Assembly (NCBI RefSeq): GCF_000327385.1
Contig: NW_008707965.1
Coordinates: forward strand, 562,787-626,786
DNA length: 64,000 nt
Direction of reading: 5' to 3'
Origin: Lottia gigantea
Lineage: Eukaryota; Mollusca; Gastropoda; Lottiidae
The position numbers and the translations under genes were made by a program. The notes beneath the pieces were generated by a model. It searched no databases. It saw nothing but the letters and a program-made list of their open reading frames with translations, and was not told where the DNA came from. Positions 41,101 through 53,100 of the stretch are shown piece by piece. The stretch's first letter is position 1, and each line of letters begins with the position of its first letter.

Positions 41101-44100
41101 TACTTGACATCTTCAATTGAAGAGTGGTGTTAGGTGGACCAGAAGGGTAAACATATCCTGCTTTTCTAGACGACCTTACTGCAGTGGTGTTAATTGAAAC
41201 TTAGATATACTCTAGTATGGGCTACAATGCCTAGGTATGAGGCTCATGTTTTCTTTCATACATTGAAGCCATAGTCATTGAGAAAGTAAAGTGCATGTTT
41301 CTGAACATAAAGGCACTCGTTTGTCTATTAAGTTTTGCCAGTCAGAAAGTTTAACTTGCACATTTGCTTTCTCTGCATAATATTGCACAAAATTCTTTAT
41401 TATGTGATGTATAGTATATTAGTACTTCAGTAAACTTCATCCATCTACAATTCATTCATTCATTCATACACATACTGTCACTCAATCATTCATTCATTTA
41501 CTGTAGTAATGAAATGAAAATGAAATGAATGGAGTTTTACGTCCTACTCTTTACTGTAGTAATGAAAAGTACTGTATATATATATGTATGGTTTGAGTCA
41601 TAGTGTTTATGTTCCACATTAAAGTAGGGTGGAGTCTCAATATATAGAACAGTACAAAAGTAGGCCGTTCTGTCATCTGGATATAATTTAATTCCTCCTT
41701 TCCTGTATAACCTTTATTTTCTTCCTTATAAAGACAGGCATTCACTTCCCATGCTTTAGTTAGTTAAGGAAAGAAACAATTTGAAGCTGCAAAAAATTTC
41801 TAGAGTACAATATTGTGTTCATGAATCACTGAACGTTCAAGTCTTTTTTTATTTAGATATAAGTGTCTGGTAAATCTTTTGATATTGTCTCTTTCAAGTT
41901 TTATTTGCTTGTTACCATAGAATTCGAAATGACAATCTAAAATTTACAAATATGGTTGACAAGGGTTCATCTTGAATTAGCTAACACATGCTTCAAATAT
42001 AAAATCTTCATCATAAGGTCTGGTTTGGCCATTGATATCAGAAAACTGAGAGTGGACATTAACTTGTCATATACCAACCAACCAGCTGGTTTGAAAATGG
42101 AAGTTAACTTTCCCATATATAGTAGACATAAGTTGCAAAGCTAATACCAACTATACCTTAATAATGCAGGGGATAGAGAGGGTTACCAAATTCAGTGCAG
42201 TGATACTATTGTTCACATTTATACAGAGATTTACTGCTTTACCCTGCTTCACCCTTTTTACTTCACACATTTAACAAAAGTTGTTCTTACTCTTTCTCCA
42301 ATATTTATATATCATTTTCTCTCTTGAAGCGATTTTTTACTCATAACATTGAGAATAACATGATGACTGTATCAATAATGTGTAGGACTATAAAAGACTG
42401 ATATTTTGATGGTTTTTAGATGATTGGCGAGAAGCCATAGTAATTCTCTGAGCGTGAAATGATAGCAGGGCTATGACGTAGATTGGTGTTGATAAATTCA
42501 CTAATATTCAATATTGTTATTATAAACACATGGCAATAAACACACCGTTTTCTTAGAAACAGACCAGTTTTTGTGGCCAAACAAAATCAATTCCTGTTTT
42601 ATTTATGGTAGAATCAGGAATAGGATTGTTCTCTTTAGGCCTGTTGAATGTTGTGAATAGAAAATCATTTGATAGATAGGTCTGGTGTTAACCCTTGTGA
42701 ACCAATTGGATGGCTTATTGAGTAGAAAGGAGCCATTGAGGCTCACAGAATTAAACGTTTGTCTGTTAAGGAAGGAGGGAGAGAGCCAATGGTTGTTCAA
42801 CCATAGTTACTTGCTTACTATCCTATAGGGATTTAGAATTTAGAGTCCTGTCTTGTCCCTTTGTTACAAATATGCAGGTTGGAGAGGCTGATATGATTTC
42901 AGAGTCGAGTGATCTGAATGCTATGGTAAATAAGAAACATCAAGTTCAGACTATTTCAGACAATGATCCTATTCACTGTCATATCTATCTTTCATGAGAT
43001 TAGTCCCTGAATCAGTACCTTGTAAATTTTATTTCTATTTCCATTCTAGTAGATATATCTGTAGTAGACAAACAGGGTGTAATACTTCTTTTTATTCCAT
43101 CTCATTTAAGTATTGGTAAATATGTATATAAAGTAAAATAATATCTAACAGGTGTTATTAGGTAAATATTGTAGGTATCTAATCAAACTAGAAACCAATA
43201 TATAAATATATACTCAATCAATTTTACTATGTAGGTTAATCTAGAGATATTGAACTCTTCTGAGAGTATCTGTGGAATTTTGAGGAAGCCTGGAATAAAG
43301 CACATAAAGTTAAACCATGGTTTCTCAACTTTTCATGTTTGGAATAGCTGAAACTCCCCTGAACGGTTAATGATGTTTTTGGATGGTCGGAGAGACTGAC
43401 ATGGAAAAAGCGTATAGTCATTGGAATGAAACTAAAAGTTTTGGAATTGAAACAGAATATAGGTTTTAATTTAGCTGTCCTAGCAAGATATTCCCCGTTT
43501 AACTCTTCATGTCTCCCTCTACCCCAATCAAAATGGAGTCATAACTTAATTTCATTTCTCTTGAAAATAACAATGATAACTTTCAGTTATATGTATATAT
43601 CTTCTCAAATATATTGAATATTGACAGCTGGTAATAAAACAGTTAAAAAGTTTATTATCCATTTACTTTATCCCACTTATTTTAATATGATTTAAAACCA
43701 CTCATCATTATACAATGTTTTTATCATTTAGGTACTTGTTGAACTTTGATACAGTTTTTATAAACAAAAACATCAACACCATTTCTTAATACACCCACCA
43801 TCATATCAGACAGCCACCCACCCATCTCTTTATAATCTGTTTTATTTTATAGATTGATAAACCAAAAGTCACACAGACCTTTTACAAGTTGTACTGACTG
43901 AACTTTCACAAGAATTATCTATTCTACAGACTTTACAAAATTTCTGTTGCGAATATTTCATCATTATTTGGAAACATGAATAATAGCAGTTGGCACACAT
44001 TTCAAGTTTTGCTATATCAAGACATGATTGTGCTCATTTCAAAATTCAGGACATTACCCTCATACAATATCAGGAGAAAAGGGTCACATCTTGAACATTC

Positions 44101-47100
44101 GATACATATCGTGGTATTATTAGATATATTAATATAATTTTATATAACATAAACAATTATATAACATGAAATAATCCTTCAACATCCCTGAATTCTTTTT
44201 TACAACATAATATTCTTCAATCTATATTTAAATTCTATTCATATTCTTAAATAATCTTTTATTCAGATATCAAGCTACAAAAAATCTATGAAATGAGTTC
44301 TGTTTTATTGAATTTTTTTAAACTGTTATTGATGCAATAAGCTGACCCATTTATAGCTCAATTTATTTTTGATAAGCTGGACTTACTTTGATATTGCATC
44401 AATTTAACTTGAATTATTTAAATAATGAAAATTTATATGAATTGAAAACTTACATCATTTTATACATCACTCAGATTATGTTAAAAAAAGTTTTAAAGAA
44501 ATGGTGAATTTTCATGGATTAATATTTGAATTAGGAGATTAATTTTAATATTTTTTCTAATTTCAGCTGGTCCATTAGTGGCGTTAACGTTACTAGGGAA
44601 ACCCCCTCCTAACAGTTTAGATAAATCGGCTACGATAATAACACCACAACATCTAACCTCCTCGTCCAATAGAGTTACAGCTCCTCAACCTGTTGATGTA
44701 AGTGTACATGATTTATGTTTATTTTTTGGTGATTTTATTTTTATGAGAACGACTGTATCTTTTTTTGTTATATCACAAAATCCAATAGTTTCAAAAAAAT
44801 CCTGACAATGATCAATAATCATGAACTCATATTGTTTTTTAAATCATGGTTTTTATCTGAATATTTGGCATATCTACATTTGATGCAGCTTATATTGATA
44901 CTATAAATATTAAGTTTATAAAAATCCTGATGTTGTTCCTTGTCTATCTGAACTAAATTGATCATTCAATCCAGATTTTTTTTAGTTTTGTTTTGTCATT
45001 ATAGAAGTTAGAATTTAGTGGATCCAAGGAACCTAAATGAGATTCCTTTATTCACAATTAAAGTTCGTAGTGAAACATCCGTGTTGTTCCATTAAACCTC
45101 TTGGATTGATATTTCTTAGCAATAATACCCATTGACAGCTGTGTTGATAGGAAGAGTTTATTGGAGAATTTATGCTCAAGAATCTCAAGTTAAAAGAAAT
45201 CTGTTGAGCAGTCTGACAATCCCTAATGTTTTTGAGAATGCTCTTTCAGAATGAGACTTACAGCTTTTTGATTAATCATTAACCGTTTCTAACTATTTCA
45301 GCCTGAAAAAGATAAAGAATTATGGCAGCAGAAAGTTCATACCATACAGGCAATGTGTGAACAGGCTAGAGAAGATCATGAGGTAAGGGAGATAATTCTA
45401 CTTTAGTGTTTTAATGATGGTCTATGGACGCATTTCGATATTATTTAATCCATGAAGATCGTCAGAGCAGTTTGTATTGTTATTTTGAGAGATTACTTTA
45501 ATGATTGTTTAACATGTGTCACATTCTTATGTATCCATCTCATTTCAAAAACATATTGCACATTTTTCAAGGATGTCTTGGAATGCCTGTTTGAGGCTGT
45601 ATTGAAAAGACCTCTCTAAATCAAGAATAGTATTACCAATGTGTCTGTTTATGTACCCTTGTCTTTGTAGAAATTAAAGAAAACTTATATTAAAAACCCA
45701 TCAGAGAAACTGAATTCTCAATTATTAGAGAAGGAGAGAACTGTAAAACGACTGGAAGAACAGTTAAAAAGTATTACTGGTTCTGGTGATATCTCAGTGA
45801 GTTTTTATTACCATCATATATATGTGGTGGTCCATTTTTAGAAATTAGAATTTAACTCTGAAATTAAATGGGATGTCTAACTAGAGTTCTTGTTACCCCT
45901 GGGAATTTGTAGCAAACATCAAGAGTAATTTGTGCACTAAATCAGGTCATATATTCTTGAACAAACTTAGTGCTAGGATATCCTAGAAACAGTGTTAGAT
46001 GATCATTGGACATTCTAGCTCTAAGATTGTTTCGAGAATACTTAGCCAGGATTAGTATATCTAACAAACAAATGATTTAATCTGCTGATTTCACATACTT
46101 TACTTATACGTCCCCGTCTTTGAAATACATGAATTTCAGAACCTATTTGCAAATTAACTGAGATTTCCAATGATGACTTTTATAAATGCATGCTATTTAT
46201 ACCAGTGGCCTTAAAGCAAAATTGTATGTCTCAAACTTTTGGTACTACTTTCAATTTCAGCCGTCAACACCATTGTCCAGTATGTCAGACACAGATAAAA
46301 GTCCAATGGATCAAAATAGTAACACATCCTGGGTAAGCCAGACTACCTGTATAGTCTTTATCAACCAGTGTGAATTTATGTGTCGTGCTGTGTTATATGT
46401 TTATCTTCCATAAAATTACATCAACCTTATTTTTTCAAAAATTCCATTTTTCCCAGATTTTTTGACATTTTTATTTTCGCACATTTGAAAATGAGTATTC
46501 TCAAATTAGCACATTTTAGCTTAATGGTATAGATATTTTTTACATATGGTGGTTTATTTAGGTATTTGCTATAGTTATTATAAGCATAATATATATTACC
46601 ATAGCAATGGATAAGGATTCACACATAGAAGCATTTTGAGAATTTATTTGATTCAAATGTATTAAAACGACCACCAAGAAACAAGAAAAAATTGCAGGGC
46701 AAAACTACTATTCCATCAAGAAAGAACAATATTTTTCCTGCTAAAAACCCTCATTTCAAATTTTCAACATAATTGTCACCTTATGTATTGGTCAGAGATC
46801 ATGATAATATAACTCAAAATTATTACTTACCATCAATATAATTTCTTACCATCAATATAATATATAATCAGTATATCAGTAATTCCTATATTTACCTAAT
46901 GATTAATCTCCAAAAAAAAAATTCCTACATTTTATAGAGGGCATTCCTTATTCCTGGGATTTAGTCTATTCTTTTATAGGGGCACTTGAAGTAAATTGGT
47001 ATATAGAGTAAACATTCATGCCCTTTACATATTATATATATAGTAGGTTTCTATAGTATTCCTTGCTATAGAATATACATAGAATATAGAGTAAATTGGT

Positions 47101-50100
47101 TTATTGAGTTAACTTGAGCTAAATATCCCTGCCCGCTACTTGGCTTTTTTTGGGGTCGCTCGCTTGGTGAATTCTACACGTTCGGGATTTATGTAATCAA
47201 CAGAACATTGAATGACACAAGTTGGAACAGAGTTCAGAACGCTTTCCATGTGCTAAAACAACAGTATGTGTAATCAGAATTCAAAATGGCGGAGAAAGAA
47301 ATAGATGGGAAAATTTTGAATGTACCATATCCGCTTTCATATCATTCGATTGGGGGCAGAATTAGAACAGACAGAACTTTCCAATCGAGCTCCACCATTG
47401 TATTCTTGGCTATGGAGTAAACATAACTACACTATAAACTTGGCTTATAGAGTAAACATGGCTTCTAGTTTAGGTTTAGTTTTAGATATTAATGGCTTAT
47501 TTCATGGCTTTTTCACCCATTATATTATTTTAATCTAGCTATATATTTTTATTTAAATTTCTTTTACATTGTGACAAAATTTCAGTTTTGATTCAGTTTA
47601 AGTGCTTAAAATGAGTTGGGATATCAAATGAAATATTAAGCTATTTTTTTAAGATGCTTTTTTCAATAAACTTATTATTGTTTTGAATATTTTTGGCATG
47701 TGATTCTTTGATAACATATTCAACATGTCATTTTTCTTAAATTATCACTTCTAAGGTAACAAATTAGAAAATTAAAATATTGAGAGCAAATTCAATCGGC
47801 CACAATGCAAATCCTTCAATAAAGGCATTCTTCTATTTACCTATCCCAGTTTGTCACAATGTAAAATGTACTTGTCACTCTAGAGTTTCATTTAGTGTTA
47901 ACCTTTCAACTTTCACATTTTGTTCTATTTATGGTAACAGCGAAATAAACATGTACGTCACAGTAAGCAAGCTTCAGCACCAGTCAGCCTCTATACAACA
48001 AAGGATGACGTTTCGAAAATGACGTCGGTGTCACGTTCAAAATCTGATGTGACATCACGTCGTCAGGCAACTTATGTGTCATACATCGGTGGATCATCCA
48101 ATCTGTCTCAGGTACCAAGTTCAAATTCAAAATTTCTTTTTCTCAAATTAACAATCTGCCATTAAATTCTGAAACCAAAATGGCAGCTTTCTTTGGATGT
48201 ACAGTGATGTGACTAAAAAGGCATGACGAAATTCTGAAAAATATTCAGAGCCAAATTTTTGTGGCTTAAACTTTCTATGAATTTTCCTTAACATTTTCAA
48301 GTCTGTTTCTTTGTTTAAGCAAAATGAACACTGAAAACTAATTAATCAAAATTAAATTTTGGGTTGGAAAGAGTTTCAGAACGGAAACAGACTTAAATTT
48401 GTTCAGACATCTTCCATGTTTTGTTTTGTCTTTTGTCTTTGCATGTATCCTGGTATTTCAAGCCTACTGTAGTCTCTATCATCTTAGACTCTTACATTGT
48501 AGTTTTAGCTTGTGGGCATAGAATTTACAAACTTAGCTTTAGATTTTTAGGCATATCAATTAAATCTTAAATCACTGTGAAATTGCAACCAATCTAGCCA
48601 AAAGGTATTATTGACATGCATTCTGAATAAGCATTGCTCAGATATTTTGGCATCATTGGTTGCTCAAGCGAGTGACTTTAGGTTTGATAGATATATGCAA
48701 TTTACGTGTGTGGAGTGTGATTATTAACCTAACATTAACAGCTTCTGGCATAAGTTGGTTTAAGGTTAATAATTTTGGGCCATATGTTGAGCACTTCAGG
48801 GAGTGATTCCTTTTGATATTAGTCCCTCAATCCCTATGTTTGTTGAATTGTCGTCTGAGTTTAAATTGTGTTGAATGTTGTTGTTTTTGTTTTCACGACA
48901 GCCAGCCATATTTCCTCAGAGGAGAAGTTTAAAAAGGGTAAAAATTATTCCAAATTCATAACATCACCATTTTTTATTTTCTTTTACTGAATTCCACATT
49001 TTACGCTTTTTCTAATTTTATTTTTGGGGGTGATTTTTTGATTAAGCTAAGGATTGACATTTGGGTTAAGAACCTACCTTGAATCACCTTGAGTCTATAA
49101 AGGCCATGTAAAATATTTAATACATGATTAGACTAAAAGGAAGCTACAAAATAGCAGAAAGATCTTTGCCTTATGTTTCCAAAAACACATATGTCCACTT
49201 ATAGTAACTACCCAGGTGACTCTCTAGTTGCCAGAGTTAAAAATTAACATCTGAAATATTTGAATGCATGTTTTAAAAAGATAACTCCACACTGCATGAT
49301 TCATATTTCATTGCATGATATACACAATCTAAATCTTTTTCAAATAAATTCTACATAGAAATAGGAAAACTTCCTTGATTAATGAAAAGTCTGGGTTTTG
49401 GGTTGAATAGATTGATTCCCAGGGGTTGTGTAAAATTTTTTAGTTGGTGATAGAAATATACGAAGGGAAATTATGTTAGCCGTAGAACAGGTGGTTGGTC
49501 TTTTCTTAAAGGGACATAATCTAAGAGTTTCAGCCCATAGAGCTCAATTTCAGTTATCTATGGCATCTTTAAGTACGGTATGTCTTATGAATTGTTTAAA
49601 GGAGGTCTGTTGCCATTCATCAAAGAAATTAACAATGTTAAATTAGCAAGTGTAATCAAAAATATTTAGCAATTACAAAATTACTTCCCCTGAGAAGTGG
49701 TCTTTCTATATACCCGGTGATAAAGAGGAAAGATGGTTCAATAGATAGGTTCAAGGGGTTGGGGTAATATTGGGTTTAAAAGAGGGTTGTTTTAAGTTAT
49801 GATGAGTTCTGGTTCTACAAGTCTTCTAAACCAAGAGAATTTGCTATGGAGTTTAATATCTATGAAGTTTCGTGTTTTATTCCAGACGTCATCTCTACCG
49901 TCTTCAGTACCAACTGTATCAGATGCTGGTAGTTTGTCAGACTCTCCCCCCACCAGCCCCAGTATCTCACCCACACCTTCCCACCCTAGCAACAGACACG
50001 ACATAGACAACAGCAGTTCTTCTAGTAAAGTCGATTCAGGAATTGAGGTAGGTTTTACAAACATTGATAATTTTCAAGAACTTACGAAAGTAAAGTAGTT

Positions 50101-53100
50101 TGTTGCTGCATGATCTTGTTATATTTCATATAGAAATCAAAGGGTTTTCCTTGACTTTTTATTAAAATCTAAAATGGTTGCCTTGTACAGCTAATGTGTG
50201 CCCTGTTATGTTTTTTTAGGTAACATTAATACTTTGCCATCAATGGCTTGTATTTACATTACCAGCTGGAATAGCAGACTTCAGGACGTTCAGTTGCAAG
50301 AAAGTGCAATGCTTTTATGACAACATACACCATGGCCCACTTTATTTGAGATAATTTTGGGGAAGAAGTAAATTTTAAGATGGATATATAGGAAATATAT
50401 TAGTATCTTCTAATCAGTTAGTACATAAAAAATATGATTAACAAAATGTTTTTCAGGATACTGGTTTATCCAATCAAACAAACATAATCACCATTGATGA
50501 TGAAGATATCAACTCAGAAGAAGAAATTGTAAGTATGTTCATCAATCAGGCCATGTTTGATTCAGTTGTATACCAATTCTAGTTGAAAATTCTGCTTTCA
50601 AATTTTTTTTCTCCAATTGCTTGTAGTCAAATCTAGCATTGGTGCATATTTTTTGTTAATTTTTTTGCTTGATGTGATGTTGCATGGTCTGTATGGGTGG
50701 GGTGGGGCAGGGCATGCATCTGAAATTTTTGATGATCAGAAATAACTTTTATGGGTTGAATTAGCATGCATTAAAAAACAAAATGTTTGAAATCTAAATT
50801 TGAATATATGCATGTTGCAACCCAATCTAGGTAAACCTATATCCTACCCTACTGATTGCAAGCTGTGGATTTAGCACAACTCTTAAAAGATGATGTTACA
50901 AATTTGTTCCCTGTCAGAAAATCACAGGCTGTCTTTGATCATTTGAATGAGAAATACCCAAAGTATCTACCAAACAATGATATTAGATCTGCTTGTTAGT
51001 TCATTTTTGCCCAATGGAAACCATTTTTGCCTCACGGAAACCATTTTTGAATGGCAATTGGCTTGATTGTCTTACTGTGTTTAATTGTATGATATTAATA
51101 GATCCACTTGCTTGCTTCATTAGATATAGGTTTATTTAGATTGGTACCTTCTACCCTTCTTAATTTATACTATTTATTTTGATTTGAATGTTTATTTTTT
51201 GTTTGTTTACCTGTTTACAGTTAGATGGAAAACGACCTGTTTCACCTTTCTTGTCAAAACTTCACAAATCAGAGGTCATTGACGTAATATTTTTTATTAG
51301 AATTTTAGGCACCTCAGCACCTCTCTCAATAACACAGGTTTAGCAACTATAATACCACAATATATATATTTGTACTATTGGAATCTGATATCCGATAATG
51401 ATTTATAATAATAATAATAATACAGAAATTAACACAGTTGTTACTTACTTCATAATTGTTCAGAAATGGCATAAACTGTGGCAAATATTAAGATCTTGAA
51501 AAAACACTTATTACCTCGGTAACAATAATTCTAAGACTTAATGATCAAGATAAACCTGTTATTGTAACCATTTTGGCTAATTTGTAAATGGTTGATGAGT
51601 TGCTAAACCTCAATATTATCTCTTACTGAAACACTTTTTACAATTTCACTTGGTTTAAGTTTTTACTATTGTACTGCTTCCTAAATGTATTCATTTCACT
51701 TATTTCAGTATGTAGCCTAATTTGCAAAAATTTTACAATTTTGATTTGTGAAAGGTCTCATCTTTAAAATTAACATTGCAATGTCCCACTACCTTTTTAT
51801 ACGCCTACATGAAATGTGGAGTGTATATTGGTGTCACCCATGTCTGTCCGTGGGTCCGTCCGTACGTCCATCCACAATTGCTCGTAAACACACCAGAAGG
51901 CCAAATTTTTAACAGTTTTGGATGAAACTTGGTGTATGTGTTTATTATCATTATTAATGGGTTATTGCCCTTGTTCATAAAAAAAATATTGTTACTGTAC
52001 TGCAAGATATTATTATCGAAAATCAAAGCTGCTAGTGGGTGTATATTACATTGCCTGGCAAGCTATCTTCTACACTTTACAACATAATTTACAATAGTCA
52101 GGATTATTAAGTCTCAAATGAGGTGTGTGGTTATTAACATTATTAGGGATCTTTTTGTCCTATATCTAACTGCATGATAAAGTATGCATGATTTTAGATT
52201 AACAATTTTAATTATCATAAAACTTGAATGAATGTGTCTCTAACAACCTCTTTCTATTTTTCTGGTGAGTGAATTGAATAAACTAACCATAGATATATTT
52301 TGTTAACCAAATTCATAAAATTTTTATTTTTTGAAAATATATGGCTACATTTTATGGGAAGGTTACTGGTTAGGAATAAGCACATAAACATTGAATCAGA
52401 CATATTTTAGTTTGAGAAATGTATTTAAAAATAAAAAACACAAAAGTTTCGACGAAATCCTGTGTTCTTCTATGATTTTTCGATAGTATTTTCATCTTTT
52501 ATGAATGGATTATAGATACAGAAGAGTCACTAAGAACCTTCATTATATGTTTGATAGTATTGTTTATTATATGGTTTCAATTCTATGTCTATGAACAGGG
52601 TAAATGTAAAAGGTTTTCTCACATGTTTCTGACTGTGTCACCCTCTATCTTACAGACAGGAGATGCAGGACCTTTCTCTGATATCACAACACTGGAGAAA
52701 AAACCAGCTCATCTGGGAATATTCCTTCATTATTTAATATCTAATAGTGATCCTTCACCAGTGGTAAGTAGGAAGACATTATATAATAGCTTTACATAGA
52801 CTTTAGACATGACCTTGTGACCAAGGCTATGTTCATTAGGTTTTCTAAGAGTGGATTGGATGTGAAACCAAGACTTAAGATTTTTACTGGATGTGCTGGA
52901 GATTGCCTCAGAATAATCTGACTAAGGGTATAGTTATAGATATCTCTAAGTATGGATTGAACGCTAAATAAAGTCCATTAGATGTGCTTGAAGATTGAAT
53001 ATCGATCTTCAGACAAAGCAGACCATTGTGGTTGTCCTGACAAAAATTTCCCACAACTTGACTCGTGGCATTCATTGTACCCAGTTATGTCTAGATGTTA

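Larger units (their letters stand above)
20368..44566 (+). other. Intron 4 (24.2 kb)
   Basis: The largest intron, splitting the PDZ between Lys136 and Ser137. I see SINE remnants, MITEs, weak tandem repeats and CATT-rich DNA, but no convincing nested gene on either strand. Stretches such as 22700-25600, 27400-29800 and 41800-44500 show nothing I can name. Confidence 0.8.

Noticed and set aside
51805-52026. Minus-strand 73-codon frame
   Set aside because: Lies wholly inside the hairpin/GTCC repeat; the frame reflects repeat sequence.
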